From assembly GCF_013340305.1 (NCBI RefSeq), contig NZ_BLVP01000035.1:1-64000 (forward strand): a stretch of 64,000 nt of DNA, written 5' to 3'. Below are positions 42,085 to 51,812 of this stretch, piece after piece. The number at the start of each line of letters is the position of its first letter. Position 1 is the stretch's first letter. The position numbers and the translations under genes are program-made. Under the pieces are notes generated by a model. It was not told the origin of the DNA, made no database searches, and saw nothing but the letters and a program-made list of their open reading frames with translations. The DNA comes from Desulfovibrio psychrotolerans (GTDB lineage: Bacteria > Desulfobacterota > Desulfovibrionia > Desulfovibrionales > Desulfovibrionaceae).

Positions 42085-42840
42085 ATGCACAAAAATCACT
42101 CACAGTATTCTCTGCGCAGGCGCTTTTTCGCCCGCTTCAAGAACACCTTTCTTCAATTGCCGTGGCTGTGGAGCCGGATTATCAACGACGACTCCTTTCA
42201 GGCCCAGTATTCCACGAAGCTGCGCCGACTGTTCATGAAAGTCGTCTGGTTCTGGCCGCGCCTCATTGATGCGGAGCAGTGGCGCGATGCTGCCATCGGA
42301 AACCAGCGGGACCCGAGCCACTTTGTGGAGATGACGCCCGGTGCAACAGCGCTTGTAGATGCCGTGACATCTACCACTCCGGACATGTCGGCGCCGATTC
42401 TCGACCTTGGTTGCAACAGCGGTCGCATTTTGAATGCACTAAGGGAAAAGGGATACTCCAATCTGCACGGCGTGGACATTTCGCAAGCCGCATATGAGCA
42501 TATGCATAAAGTGTTTCCTGAACTTGCACAGCAGGTACATTACACTGTTGCAACATTTCAGAAATACCTCACCGAGCAGCCGGAAAAATCTATTGAAACC
42601 ATATTCTCACATGGCGCTACAGTAGAACTTGTCCACCCTTCTTTCCCGCTGATCAAGCATCTCTGTCGCGTCTCAAAAACCTATGTCATTCTTTATTTCT
42701 ATGAAACTGAGCACTCATATCCACGATTCTGGGAGTGGGAGTTCAACCGTGAAGGCTATTATCTCTGCGAGGCGAGGCGCCCTGCAGGCCCCAACGCTCC
42801 GAACTCGTTACTTGTTTTCAAACGAAGCGACAGAGAGTAA
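42085..42840 (+). CDS. SAM-dependent methyltransferase, class I
   Basis: The 251-residue protein has the SAM-binding motif ILDLGCNSGRILNALREKG and HGVDIS downstream. The first ~80 residues are basic and hydrophobic (FLQLPWLWSRIIND, VVWFWPRLIDAEQW) and may touch the membrane. It starts 1 bp after the ABC transporter stop (CGGAG 9 nt upstream) and its stop overlaps the next ATG. In this setting it probably methylates a glycan, as in N- or O-methylated nonulosonates, but the acceptor is unknown. Confidence 0.8.
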   Translation: MHKNHSQYSLRRRFFARFKNTFLQLPWLWSRIINDDSFQAQYSTKLRRLFMKVVWFWPRLIDAEQWRDAAIGNQRDPSHFVEMTPGATALVDAVTSTTPDMSAPILDLGCNSGRILNALREKGYSNLHGVDISQAAYEHMHKVFPELAQQVHYTVATFQKYLTEQPEKSIETIFSHGATVELVHPSFPLIKHLCRVSKTYVILYFYETEHSYPRFWEWEFNREGYYLCEARRPAGPNAPNSLLVFKRSDRE

Positions 42841-44021
42841 TGGAGATACCTATGGCCTTTGGAGTCGTGAAAACCATCATTCAGGCACTTCATAACGCCA
42901 CAAACCAGTGCAGCACTCTTTTGTCGTTGCATGAACCCACCTTCGCAGGCAACGAATGGACCTACGTGAAGGAGACCATTGATACAGGATGGGTCTCCAC
43001 CGCAGGTAAATACGTCAATGACTTCGAGGTGCGCCTGCAGGAATACACCGGGGCCAAGCGCGCCATTGCCGTTGCCAACGGCACCGCCGCCCTGCATGTG
43101 GCTCTGCTGCTGGCAGGCGTGGAGCGTGATACGGAAGTCATCATGCCCGCGCTCACCTTTGCCGCCACTGCCGCTGCCGCTGCATACATCGGCGCGGTAC
43201 CCCACTTTGCGGACAGCGAATATGCCACTCTGGGTATGGACCCGGACAAGCTCGCCGCGCATCTGGACGCAGTGGCAGAACGCCGGGGCAACGCCACCTA
43301 CAACAGGCAGACCGGACGCCGCATCGCAGCCATTGTGCCCATGCACACCTTCGGTCATCCTGTACGGCTGGATGAACTGTGCGCCGTGTGCGAAAAGTGG
43401 GGCATCGTCATGGTGGAGGACTCGGCAGAATCGCTGGGCTCTTTCTACAAGGGCAAGCATACCGGCCTGTTCGGCAAGCTTGGTATCCTCAGCTTCAACG
43501 GCAACAAGACCATCACCACCGGCGGCGGCGGAGCCATTCTTACCGACGATGACGCGCTGGGCGACCTTGCCAAGCATATCACCACCACGGCCAAGCTGCC
43601 CCATAAATGGGAATACGTGCACGACATGGTCGGGTTCAATTACCGCATGCCCAACCTGAACGCGGCCCTGGGCTGCGCCCAGATGGAGCAGTTGCCCGGA
43701 TTCCTGCAGAAGAAGCGCACCCTTGCGGAGCGCTACATCAAGGCGTTTGCCGGAGTGGATGGCGTCTCCTTTGCTGCAGAACCTGCCGATTCCGTAAGCA
43801 ACTACTGGCTTAATGCCATCCTGCTGGACAAGGCAGACATGGCTCTGCGCGAAGACATACTGGAAAAGACCAACGCTGCGGGCTTCATGACCCGTCCCGC
43901 ATGGCGGCTCATGAACAGGCTGCCCATGTATGCGGGAGCCCCCCGGATGGACCTTTCCGTTGCGGAAGATCTTGAAGCGCGCCTCATAAACATCCCCAGC
44001 GGGGCAGGACTGGCAGGGTAA
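42840..44021 (+). CDS. legC: LegC-type PLP aminotransferase (DegT family)
   Basis: The 393-residue protein matches the DegT/DnrJ/EryC1/StrS family, LegC branch: NGTAALHVALLLAGVERDTEVIMPALTFAATAAAAAY, VEDSAESLGSFYKGKHTGLFG and LSFNGNKTITTGGGGAI with the PLP lysine. It would aminate the 4-keto sugar made by LegB (GDP-linked in the Campylobacter scheme). It overlaps the methyltransferase stop by one base and is followed by legG 4 bp later. Confidence 0.88.
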   Translation: MEIPMAFGVVKTIIQALHNATNQCSTLLSLHEPTFAGNEWTYVKETIDTGWVSTAGKYVNDFEVRLQEYTGAKRAIAVANGTAALHVALLLAGVERDTEVIMPALTFAATAAAAAYIGAVPHFADSEYATLGMDPDKLAAHLDAVAERRGNATYNRQTGRRIAAIVPMHTFGHPVRLDELCAVCEKWGIVMVEDSAESLGSFYKGKHTGLFGKLGILSFNGNKTITTGGGGAILTDDDALGDLAKHITTTAKLPHKWEYVHDMVGFNYRMPNLNAALGCAQMEQLPGFLQKKRTLAERYIKAFAGVDGVSFAAEPADSVSNYWLNAILLDKADMALREDILEKTNAAGFMTRPAWRLMNRLPMYAGAPRMDLSVAEDLEARLINIPSGAGLAG

Positions 44022-44025
44022 CGCC

Positions 44026-45195
44026 ATGCGCAGGATATGTGTGGTTACGGGAACAAGGGCCGAATACGGCCTGCTGCGCCCGGTCATGCGGCGCATCGCC
44101 CAAAGCGGTTCGCTCGCATTGCAGGTCATTGCCACAGGCATGCACCTGTCGCAGGAATTCGGCCATACCGCACAGTCCATCCTCGACGACGGCTTTACCA
44201 TTGACGAGCGGGTTGAGATGCTACTCTCCAGCGACACCCCCGTCGGCATTACAAAATCCATGGGCCTGGGCGTCATAGGCTTTGCGGACGCCCTGGCCCG
44301 TCTTGCCCCGGACCTTGTCCTTGTGCTCGGCGACCGGTTCGAAATTCTCTCCGCCGTGCAGGCGGCCCTTATCGCCCGCATCCCCGTTGCCCACCTGTGC
44401 GGGGGCGATTCCACGGAAGGCGCGTTCGATGAAGGCATCCGCCACGCCATCACCAAGATGTCCCACCTGCACTTTGTCAGCAACGCCCACGCTGCCCTGC
44501 GCGTCCGCCAGATGGGAGAAAACCCGGAACACATCTTCAACGTAGGCAGTCCGGGAATAGACACCATTCTGGAACAGGACATGCTTTCCCGCGAAGCGCT
44601 CGCAGCATCGCTCGGCATACGCCTTGCTCCGCGCATGCTGCTGGTCACCTATCATCCGGAAACCCTGAGCAGCGCATCCGCAACCGGGCAGTTGCACAGC
44701 CTTTTCGGCGCGCTGGATGCCTTCTGCGCCAGCAGCGGTGAATGCAGCGTGGTCTTCACCATGCCCAATGCCGATACAGGCGGACGGGAAATCATGGAGC
44801 ACATACGCGCCTATGCCGAACACCGCCCGCATGTCAGCGCGCACACCTCGCTCGGCCAGCTGCGCTATCTCAGTGCCATGCGTCATGCCGCCGTGGTGGT
44901 GGGCAACTCGTCAAGCGGACTGTACGAGGCCCCCAGCCTGCATGTGCCGACCGTGAACATCGGCGACCGGCAGAAAGGGAGGCTTCGTGCCGCCTCCGTC
45001 ATAGACTGCGCTCCGGAAAAGGACGCCATACTGGCAGCCCTGAACACCGCCATTGCAACCGACTGCTCCGCCGTTTCCAATCCCTACGGCGATGGAAGAA
45101 CGGCAGAACGCATTGTCACGGTGCTGGAATCGCTCACGGACACGGCCTCCCTTGTCAGAAAACACTTTTTTGCCCTTGATGGAGACGTGCAATGA
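44026..45195 (+). CDS. legG: Hydrolysing nucleotide-sugar 2-epimerase (NeuC/LegG)
   Basis: The 389-residue protein begins MRRICVVTGTRAEYGLLRPVMRRI and has VLGDRFEILSAVQAALIARIPVAHLCGGDSTEGAFDE. These are the NeuC/LegG hallmarks; C-terminal GNSSSGLYEAPSLHVPTVNIGDRQKGR binds the nucleotide. It inverts C2 and releases the nucleotide to give the free sugar used by LegI. Its context between LegC and LegI makes LegG more likely than sialic-acid NeuC. Confidence 0.9.
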   Translation: MRRICVVTGTRAEYGLLRPVMRRIAQSGSLALQVIATGMHLSQEFGHTAQSILDDGFTIDERVEMLLSSDTPVGITKSMGLGVIGFADALARLAPDLVLVLGDRFEILSAVQAALIARIPVAHLCGGDSTEGAFDEGIRHAITKMSHLHFVSNAHAALRVRQMGENPEHIFNVGSPGIDTILEQDMLSREALAASLGIRLAPRMLLVTYHPETLSSASATGQLHSLFGALDAFCASSGECSVVFTMPNADTGGREIMEHIRAYAEHRPHVSAHTSLGQLRYLSAMRHAAVVVGNSSSGLYEAPSLHVPTVNIGDRQKGRLRAASVIDCAPEKDAILAALNTAIATDCSAVSNPYGDGRTAERIVTVLESLTDTASLVRKHFFALDGDVQ

Positions 45196-46268
45196 ACCCG
45201 GTGTACATCATTGCCGAAGCGGGCGTGAACCATAACGGCTCCCTCGACCTTGCCCGCAAACTCATCGATGCGGCCAAAGCAGCCGGTGCGGATGCCGTCA
45301 AGTTCCAGACCTTCAAGGCTTCAAGCATTGCCTCTGCCGGTGCTTCCAAGGCAGCCTACCAGAAGGAAACCACGGATGCCGCCGAATCCCAGCTTGATAT
45401 GCTGAAAAAGCTGGAACTCTCCGTTGCGGACCACGATGCCTTGCTGCAACACTGCCGAGACGTGGGCATAGAGTTCATGTCCACCCCGTTCGACCTCGAC
45501 AGCGTGGACCTGCTGATGAACCTTGGCGTGCAGCGTATGAAAATTCCGTCAGGCGAACTGACTAACGGGCCTCTGGTCCTCAAGGTGGCCAGAACCGGCT
45601 TGCCGGTCATCCTCTCCACGGGCATGGCCACCCCGGCTGAAGTCGAAACCGCCCTCGGCGTACTGGCATTCGGCATGATGGAGCCGGCTGACACGCCTGC
45701 AAAAGGCGACTTTGCCGCAGCCTATGCCTCGGAACAAGGCAAGCGCCTGCTCAGCGACCGCGTTGTCATTCTGCACTGCACCACGCAGTACCCCACACCT
45801 TACGAAGATGTGAACCTGCGCGGCATGGATACCCTGAAGGACATGTTCGGCATTCCCGTGGGCTATTCCGACCACACCCCCGGCATCACCATTCCCGTTG
45901 CCGCCACCGCACGCGGTGCCGTGCTGATTGAAAAGCATTTCACGTTGGATAAAAATCTACCCGGTCCCGACCACAAAGCCTCGCTGGAACCGCAGGAACT
46001 TGCAGAAATGGTCCGATCCATCCGCATTGTGGAACGCGCTCTGGGCACCGGAGAAAAAAAGCCCCAACCCAGCGAACTGGGTAACATGGCCATTGCCCGC
46101 AAAAGCCTTGTAGCCGCACGGGATATAGCCGCTGGCGAGCTGTTCACGGAAGAAAACCTGACCGTGAAACGGCCGGGTAATGGAGTATCGCCTATGTGCT
46201 ACTGGGAGTGGCTTGGGAAGCGGGCAAAGCAAGACTATCCCTCGGAAGCCCTCATTCAAGAATATTAG
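45192..46268 (+). CDS. legI: Legionaminic acid synthase (NeuB family)
   Basis: The 358-residue enzyme condenses the free sugar with PEP. Active-site segments are complete: IIAEAGVNHNGS, GADAVKFQTF, FMSTPFD, KIPSGELTN, ILSTGMAT, LHCTTQYPTP, YSDHTPGIT and IEKHFTLD. The last two supply both Mn-binding histidines. A SAF domain closes the protein. The ATG overlaps the LegG stop by 4 bp. Confidence 0.9.
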   Translation: MNPVYIIAEAGVNHNGSLDLARKLIDAAKAAGADAVKFQTFKASSIASAGASKAAYQKETTDAAESQLDMLKKLELSVADHDALLQHCRDVGIEFMSTPFDLDSVDLLMNLGVQRMKIPSGELTNGPLVLKVARTGLPVILSTGMATPAEVETALGVLAFGMMEPADTPAKGDFAAAYASEQGKRLLSDRVVILHCTTQYPTPYEDVNLRGMDTLKDMFGIPVGYSDHTPGITIPVAATARGAVLIEKHFTLDKNLPGPDHKASLEPQELAEMVRSIRIVERALGTGEKKPQPSELGNMAIARKSLVAARDIAAGELFTEENLTVKRPGNGVSPMCYWEWLGKRAKQDYPSEALIQEY

Positions 46269-46352
46269 CCTAGGCCCTTAAGCACAGGCAGCCTTGACTT
46301 AGTAGTAATCAGCACTCAGCAACCGGCTTATGCAGCCAAACGGACGCCATTT

Positions 46353-47417
46353 ATGAAAAAATGGAGACAAGGTCTGATACGACAAGCAGCCCCGCTCATC
46401 GATGCCATTCGCCTCATCGATGAAAGCGCACTGCAGATTGCGTTGGTTGTGGACGAACAGGAACACCTAGTCGGCACAATTACGGATGGCGACATCCGCA
46501 GGACCCTGCTGGAACAGCTTCCGCTTGACACTCCTGTCAGCCGGGTGATGTGCTCCACCCCCATGACTGCACGCGAAACAGACAACAACGCTTCAGTTCT
46601 GGCAATGATGCACAGCCATGACATCCTCCATATTCCGCTTGTGGACGATGCCGGTCGACTTGTCGGCTTGCGCAGCCTAAAAGAACTGACATCGGTTCCC
46701 GAACAGGACAATATGGTTGTTCTCATGGCCGGCGGCCTCGGCACGCGTCTTCGCCCGCTCACAGAAAACTGCCCGAAGCCCATGCTGAACATTGGGGGAA
46801 AGCCGATACTGGAAACCATACTAGAGAATTTTATCGCCCACGGGTTTCGCCGGTTCACCATGTGCGTCAACTATATGGCTGATATAATAAAAAACCACTT
46901 TGGTGACGGCAGTAGATGGAATAGCCATATCCAGTACGTCCATGAAAGCCAGCGCATGGGCACGGCCGGAGCTCTCAGCCTGCTCCCGGAAACTCCGGAA
47001 ACCCCTTTCTTCGTGATGAACGGAGACCTGCTCACAAAAACCAACTTCAAACAGCTTATAGATTTCCACACCCAGAAAAATTCTCTGGCCACCATGTGCG
47101 TACGCGAATATGAACTGCAAATTCCCTTTGGCGTTGTGCACACCGACGGCGAACGTCTGACAGCCATAGATGAAAAGCCCATGCACAACTTTTTTGTCAA
47201 TGCTGGCATTTACGTGCTCAACCCCGACGTGCTCGCCATGATCCCCAAGGGCGGCTTCTTCGACATGCCCGATCTGTTCAAGATGCTTATTGCAGACAAC
47301 CGGATGACCGCCTGTTTCCCCCTTAGGGAATACTGGCTCGATATTGGCAGACTGGATGACTTTCAGCGGGCCGAAGCCGAATACGTTTCTAACTTTTGCA
47401 TGACCTTGAAGAGCTAG
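46353..47417 (+). CDS. ptmE: CBS-domain sugar-1-phosphate nucleotidyltransferase (PtmE type)
   Basis: The 354-residue protein joins two N-terminal CBS motifs (ALQIALVVDEQEHLVGTITDGDIRRTL and ILHIPLVDDAGRLVGL) to a nucleotidyltransferase, LMAGGLGTRLRPLTENCPKPML with MNGDLLT later. This architecture is that of PtmE, the glucosamine-1-phosphate guanylyltransferase that starts GDP-linked legionaminic acid synthesis in Campylobacter. An 84-bp gap precedes it, so an internal promoter is possible (TTGACT at about 46293). GDP use is inferred from the family and the LegB neighbour. Confidence 0.82.
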   Translation: MKKWRQGLIRQAAPLIDAIRLIDESALQIALVVDEQEHLVGTITDGDIRRTLLEQLPLDTPVSRVMCSTPMTARETDNNASVLAMMHSHDILHIPLVDDAGRLVGLRSLKELTSVPEQDNMVVLMAGGLGTRLRPLTENCPKPMLNIGGKPILETILENFIAHGFRRFTMCVNYMADIIKNHFGDGSRWNSHIQYVHESQRMGTAGALSLLPETPETPFFVMNGDLLTKTNFKQLIDFHTQKNSLATMCVREYELQIPFGVVHTDGERLTAIDEKPMHNFFVNAGIYVLNPDVLAMIPKGGFFDMPDLFKMLIADNRMTACFPLREYWLDIGRLDDFQRAEAEYVSNFCMTLKS

Positions 47418-47420
47418 AGC

Positions 47421-48413
47421 ATGACCATACAGTCCAAGAACATCCTCGTTACCGGCGCGGACGGCTTCATCGGCTCGCACCTCACAGAAACCCTGGCCCG
47501 CATGGGCGCCAATGTCCGAGCGCTCAGCTACTACAACTCCTTCAACGACTGGGGATGGCTTGACACCATTGACCTGCCCGGCAACGTGAACGTGGTGACT
47601 GGCGACATCCGCGACCCCCATTTCTGCCGACATATCTGCAAGGATATCGATATAGTATTTCACCTTGCAGCGCTGATTGCCATTCCCTTTTCATACGTTG
47701 CTCCCGACTGCTACGTGGACACCAACGTGCGCGGCACGCTCAACATCTGCCAAGCCGCCCTCGACATGGGCTGCTCCAAGGTCATCCACACATCCACAAG
47801 CGAGGTGTACGGAACAGCATTGAGCGTCCCCATTTCCGAAGAGCACCCGCTTCAGGCGCAGTCACCTTACAGCGCCAGCAAGATAGGAGCTGACGCCATC
47901 GCCAACAGCTTCCACACATCGTTCGACCTGCCAGTTGTTACGGCCCGTCCATTCAACACCTTCGGCCCCAGGCAATCGGCACGGGCCGTCATTCCTAACA
48001 TCATCATACAACTCGCTGCTGGAAAAACTGAAATTGCCCTGGGTGACACGCGCCCCACCCGCGACTTCAACTACGTGCTCGACACTTGTCGAGGATTCAT
48101 CGCCCTTGCGGAGTACGACGGGGGCAACGGCGAAGTCTTCAACATCGGAAGCGGAAGAGACATTTCAATTCTCGATCTGTTCAGCACCATCAACGACCTC
48201 ATGGGCACCAAGGCAACCATCAAAGAAGAAGAGCAGCGATTCAGGCCCAAGAAATCCGAGGTCATGCGCCTGCTCTGCGACAGCTCCAAAATTGCGGCGG
48301 CCACCGGTTTCCGCTCCGCATACACGTTGGAGGACGGCCTTAAGGACTGCATTGCATGGTTCAGTAGGCAGGAAAACCTTAAGCGCTACAAGATAGATAT
48401 CTACAACGTGTAG
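47421..48413 (+). CDS. legB: LegB, nucleotide-sugar 4,6-dehydratase
   Basis: The 330-residue SDR enzyme has GADGFIGSHLTETL for NAD, VVTGDIRD, TSTSEVYG and the SPYSASKIGAD catalytic Tyr/Lys. The segment ALSYYNSFNDWGWLD is typical of the LegB branch (GDP-N-acetylglucosamine 4,6-dehydratase). It supplies the 4-keto sugar for LegC. It follows ptmE by 3 bp. Confidence 0.9.
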   Translation: MTIQSKNILVTGADGFIGSHLTETLARMGANVRALSYYNSFNDWGWLDTIDLPGNVNVVTGDIRDPHFCRHICKDIDIVFHLAALIAIPFSYVAPDCYVDTNVRGTLNICQAALDMGCSKVIHTSTSEVYGTALSVPISEEHPLQAQSPYSASKIGADAIANSFHTSFDLPVVTARPFNTFGPRQSARAVIPNIIIQLAAGKTEIALGDTRPTRDFNYVLDTCRGFIALAEYDGGNGEVFNIGSGRDISILDLFSTINDLMGTKATIKEEEQRFRPKKSEVMRLLCDSSKIAAATGFRSAYTLEDGLKDCIAWFSRQENLKRYKIDIYNV

Positions 48414-48424
48414 AGTAAACGTCC

Positions 48425-49561
48425 ATGAACAATCCGCAGAACATCATCATACTATATTCCAATATTTTTACTGAGCGCGATTATCAGCGGTTCGGAGTTG
48501 AAACCTTCAGAAAAAATGGTTTCTCGGTGCAGGCATGGGACGTAACCGCGCTCATAACTCCTGAGTATTTTAAAGGACTTCCTAATGATATCCGCAAACC
48601 TGTTGCGGAGACAGTGCTTATTACCTCACGGAAACAGCTGAAAGAACTTGTCGTACGAGCACCAAAGAATACCATCGCCATCAACTTCCTCCCGAGCGGG
48701 TTCACCACGCAGCACATTCTCGGCCTGCTACACGGACGGGACATAGCTATTTTAGATTATGCCACATCGCCACTGCGTGTCACCATGCCACGAAACATGA
48801 CTTCATTGAAGATGGCACTGAAAAACATCAACGTATCGAATCTGTCCAACACTGCTTTTCGAATTTTCAGTCGTTTCCGAAAGCCCACAATCGGTGCGAC
48901 CTACACTGTCATTACTGGCAATCCGGGCCGTACCGTGAAAGGTATCCCTATTCATGCACACACATTCGATTACGACACGTATCTCAAAGCTGGCAAAACA
49001 GGCAGCATCGGAAACTACCTTGTTTTCATCGACCAAGACATCCCGAATCATCCAGACTGCAATGTGCGGCACAAAATCAATCTGGCCACACGCGAGATAT
49101 ATTACCCTGCGGTAGACGCTGCATTCCGCTATATTGAAGAAAAAACCGGACTAAACGTCGTCATTGCCGCACATCCGCGATCAGACTACACGTCAACGGG
49201 CAATCCATATGGCAACAGAACGATCTTGAGCGGCAATACCTGTGAACTCATACGGGACAGCGCGGGGTGCATTACGCACTACTCCACAGCCATCAACTTC
49301 TGCGTATTGTACCATAAGCCCCTCATCGTCCTGACGATGGAAGAACTGGGGCCGCGCCAGAACCCATGGGTCGATGAATACATCCGCCTCCTAAACCCCT
49401 TGCAACTGGACCTCAATAATAAGGCAGACTGGACCCTTCCCATGCCACTGACTCACGGCAAGAATGCCTACGACAACTTCATTTATGAGTACATCAAATC
49501 GGACAAGGCACCGGATATTCCTTTGTGGGACATTGTCATCCAGCACTTGCGCAAGTCATGA
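48425..49561 (+). CDS. Unassigned GT-like protein inside the legionaminic operon
   Basis: The 378-residue protein has no signal or membrane segment. It begins with a Rossmann-like strand-helix (IIILYSNIFTERDYQRFG). The second half has VVIAAHPRSDY and LIRDSAGCITHYSTAINFCVLYHKPLIVL, a pattern like the C-terminal nucleotide-binding lobe of GT-B transferases (capsule or polysialyl type). It lies between LegB and LegF, and its stop overlaps the LegF start (ATGA). It is therefore a candidate nonulosonate transferase or an unidentified tailoring enzyme. The fold is inferred; I do not recognise the family. Confidence 0.55.
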   Translation: MNNPQNIIILYSNIFTERDYQRFGVETFRKNGFSVQAWDVTALITPEYFKGLPNDIRKPVAETVLITSRKQLKELVVRAPKNTIAINFLPSGFTTQHILGLLHGRDIAILDYATSPLRVTMPRNMTSLKMALKNINVSNLSNTAFRIFSRFRKPTIGATYTVITGNPGRTVKGIPIHAHTFDYDTYLKAGKTGSIGNYLVFIDQDIPNHPDCNVRHKINLATREIYYPAVDAAFRYIEEKTGLNVVIAAHPRSDYTSTGNPYGNRTILSGNTCELIRDSAGCITHYSTAINFCVLYHKPLIVLTMEELGPRQNPWVDEYIRLLNPLQLDLNNKADWTLPMPLTHGKNAYDNFIYEYIKSDKAPDIPLWDIVIQHLRKS

Positions 49562-50262
49562 AGCACCACAACACTCAATGCAGAATTCTCGGCGTCATCC
49601 CCGCAAGGGGGGGCTCGAAGCGCCTGCCCGGTAAAAACATCAGACCGCTTGGCGGCAGGCCTCTTATTCAGCACATCATTGAAACCTGCTCTCGATCTCG
49701 CCTGCTGACGGACTGCATTGTTTCCACTGATTCCGAGGCCATACGCCGTGCCGCCATGGATGCCGGGGCGCAGGCTCCCTTTCTGCGGCCGGACCACCTT
49801 GCGAGCGACACAGCCAATTCGCAGGATGTGCTGCGCCATGCTCTGGAGTTTTTTGCCGCGCAGGGCAACAAGTATACGCATGTTGTGCTCATGCAGCCCA
49901 CCTCGCCGCTGACTAGGGTGGAAACCATTGACCGCTGCATAGAGCGACTGCTTGAAGATAACCGCGACATGGTTTTTTCCGCCGATGCCGTGCATGTGGC
50001 TTCCCGCTTTATGGGTACCGTAGACCCGCAGGACACCTTTCTGCTCCGCTACCCAGCAGCAGACAGTACGCCGGAATACGTGCCCACCGGCAACGTGTAT
50101 GCCATGACCGCACGCCACGCCATTGAAGCGCCCTCCCTCTTCAGCGGCAATCTGGCGGTCGTTATGGTGACACGAGAGGAAGCCGTGGATATCGACTATG
50201 AAGAAGACTTTGTCATGGCGCAGATTTATTTCGACAAACTCAACCAGAACACGCAACCATGA
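49558..50262 (+). CDS. legF: CMP-legionaminic acid synthetase (NeuA/LegF family)
   Basis: The ATG at 49558 overlaps the previous stop and gives 234 residues. It has the cytidylyltransferase signature VIPARGGSKRLPGKNIRPLGGRPLI, LMQPTSPLTR and VDIDYEEDF. It would activate the sugar with CMP. Its stop overlaps the HisF-like ATG (ATGA). Confidence 0.88.
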   Translation: MKHHNTQCRILGVIPARGGSKRLPGKNIRPLGGRPLIQHIIETCSRSRLLTDCIVSTDSEAIRRAAMDAGAQAPFLRPDHLASDTANSQDVLRHALEFFAAQGNKYTHVVLMQPTSPLTRVETIDRCIERLLEDNRDMVFSADAVHVASRFMGTVDPQDTFLLRYPAADSTPEYVPTGNVYAMTARHAIEAPSLFSGNLAVVMVTREEAVDIDYEEDFVMAQIYFDKLNQNTQP

Positions 50263-51134
50263 GCACAACCAACCCGATTCGAATCATACCGAGGCTGGAC
50301 ATAAAAGGCCCTAACCTCATCAAGTCCATCCACCTTGAGGGGTTACGCGTCCTTGGCAAACCGGAGTTCTTCGCCACCAAGTACTGCGAACAGGGTGCCG
50401 ACGAAATTATCTACATAGACAGTGTGGCCAGCCTGTACGGGCGGAACAACCTGCACGAGATCGTTTCACGTACAGCCTCCAACATCTCCATCCCGCTCAC
50501 GGTGGGCGGGGGCATCCGCAGCCTTGACGATGCCTACCATCTGCTGCGCTCTGGTGCCGACAAAGTTGCCATAAACACCTCGCTCTTTGAAAAACCGGGG
50601 TTGATTTCCGAAGTGGCCAAACGGTTCGGCTCCCAGTGCGTGGTGGTGTACATAGAGGCCAAAAAAGTGGACAATCGATACCGCTGCATGCACACATACG
50701 GCCGCGACATCACAAGCCGCGAACCGCTGGAATGGGCGAAGGAAGCTGTGGACAGAGGGGCGGGAGAAATACTACTGACCAGCGTCGATCAGGAAGGAAC
50801 CGGTAACGGCTATGATCTGGAACTCATACATATGCTGGCTTCCTCCCTGCCGGTTCCCGTCATTGCCAGCGGCGGCGCGGGACGACTTGAACATCTCCTT
50901 GATGCCGCCACCACGGGCATGGCGGATGCCATTTCGCTGGCCTCGATGCTGCATTATGACCGATTGCAGAATGTTGTGGATTCCGAGAACTACGCATCGG
51001 AAGGAAATACGTCCTACATTGCGCTCCAACGGGGCAAGTCAACAGAATTTCTAAAGCAAAAAATCCGTCCAACCAGCATCCTCGACATCAAACATTTTCT
51101 GCTCGCCAACAACATCCAAACCCGACTCATTTAG
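50259..51134 (+). CDS. HisF-like cyclase-type partner of a sugar amidotransferase
   Basis: The 291-residue (beta/alpha)8 protein resembles HisF (RIIPRLDIKGPNLIKSIHLEG, LTVGGGIRSLDDA, GADKVAIN, LTSVDQEGTGNGYD, VIASGGAG). It keeps an Asp at the HisF D11 position, but at the D130 position it has Glu (VVVYIEAKK). Together with the HisH and PP-loop neighbours this is not histidine synthesis. It is the HisF2 member of the PseA/WbpG system, which delivers ammonia for acetamidino formation. Confidence 0.8.
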   Translation: MSTTNPIRIIPRLDIKGPNLIKSIHLEGLRVLGKPEFFATKYCEQGADEIIYIDSVASLYGRNNLHEIVSRTASNISIPLTVGGGIRSLDDAYHLLRSGADKVAINTSLFEKPGLISEVAKRFGSQCVVVYIEAKKVDNRYRCMHTYGRDITSREPLEWAKEAVDRGAGEILLTSVDQEGTGNGYDLELIHMLASSLPVPVIASGGAGRLEHLLDAATTGMADAISLASMLHYDRLQNVVDSENYASEGNTSYIALQRGKSTEFLKQKIRPTSILDIKHFLLANNIQTRLI

Positions 51135-51142
51135 TACCGATC

Positions 51143-51775
51143 ATGAACACAGTTCACATCATAGACTACGGCATAGGCAACATCTTCAACATCCGAAGAG
51201 CGGTAGCCGATGCGGGGGGCAATCCAGTGCTGACGTCACGCCCCGAGGATCTTGCCGCTGCCGATAAAGTCATCCTACCGGGCGTTGGGGCCTTTGGAAA
51301 TGCCATGCAGAGCCTTGCCCTCAACGGCATGGACGAGGCTATCAAAACATTCGTCACCTCGGGTAAACCGCTGCTCGGCATCTGCCTTGGAATGCAATTG
51401 CTCTTTTCCCGAAGCGATGAATTCGGGGATCATACAGGACTGGACCTTGTACCCGGTTCAGTCGAACGGCTGCCCATTACGGACGGCTCCAAACTGCCGC
51501 ACATCGGCTGGAGCAAGCTCTTGTGCCCCACGGAAGAAGCCACGGCTTGGAATGAAGGTCTATTCAAGGGCTTGACGATGGAAAGCTACGCCTACTTTGT
51601 GCACTCCTTTGCGGCAAAGCCCTTGTCACCTGAGCATGTCCTTTCGTATTCCAGCTATGGGCACAGTCTCTTTTGCAGCACCGTATCCCGTGATAATGTT
51701 TGGGGATGCCAGTTCCATCCCGAACTGAGCTTCAATACTGGCAAAGCCATCTTTCAGAATTTTCTTGCAGTCTAA
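51143..51775 (+). CDS. HisH-like glutamine amidotransferase
   Basis: The 210-residue class-I glutaminase has the nucleophile in LLGICLGMQLLF and the His-Glu pair in CQFHPELSF; VHSF supports a HisH-type domain. It would release ammonia from glutamine and pass it through the HisF-like partner to the sugar amidotransferase that follows 37 bp later (AGGAG upstream of that gene). Confidence 0.85.
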   Translation: MNTVHIIDYGIGNIFNIRRAVADAGGNPVLTSRPEDLAAADKVILPGVGAFGNAMQSLALNGMDEAIKTFVTSGKPLLGICLGMQLLFSRSDEFGDHTGLDLVPGSVERLPITDGSKLPHIGWSKLLCPTEEATAWNEGLFKGLTMESYAYFVHSFAAKPLSPEHVLSYSSYGHSLFCSTVSRDNVWGCQFHPELSFNTGKAIFQNFLAV

Positions 51776-51812
51776 ATGTCTTCTCACCTAGCAGGAGCAA
51801 CAGGAGATCATC

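Noticed and set aside
44026-46268. Sialic acid (Neu5Ac) synthesis by NeuC and NeuB
   Set aside because: The neighbours LegB, LegC and PtmE indicate a 6-deoxy di-amino sugar route, so legionaminic acid is the better reading.
50259-51775. Histidine biosynthesis genes hisF and hisH
   Set aside because: No other his gene is present, the HisF-like protein has Glu at the D130-equivalent position, and a WbpG/PseA amidotransferase follows. The pair belongs to sugar amidination.
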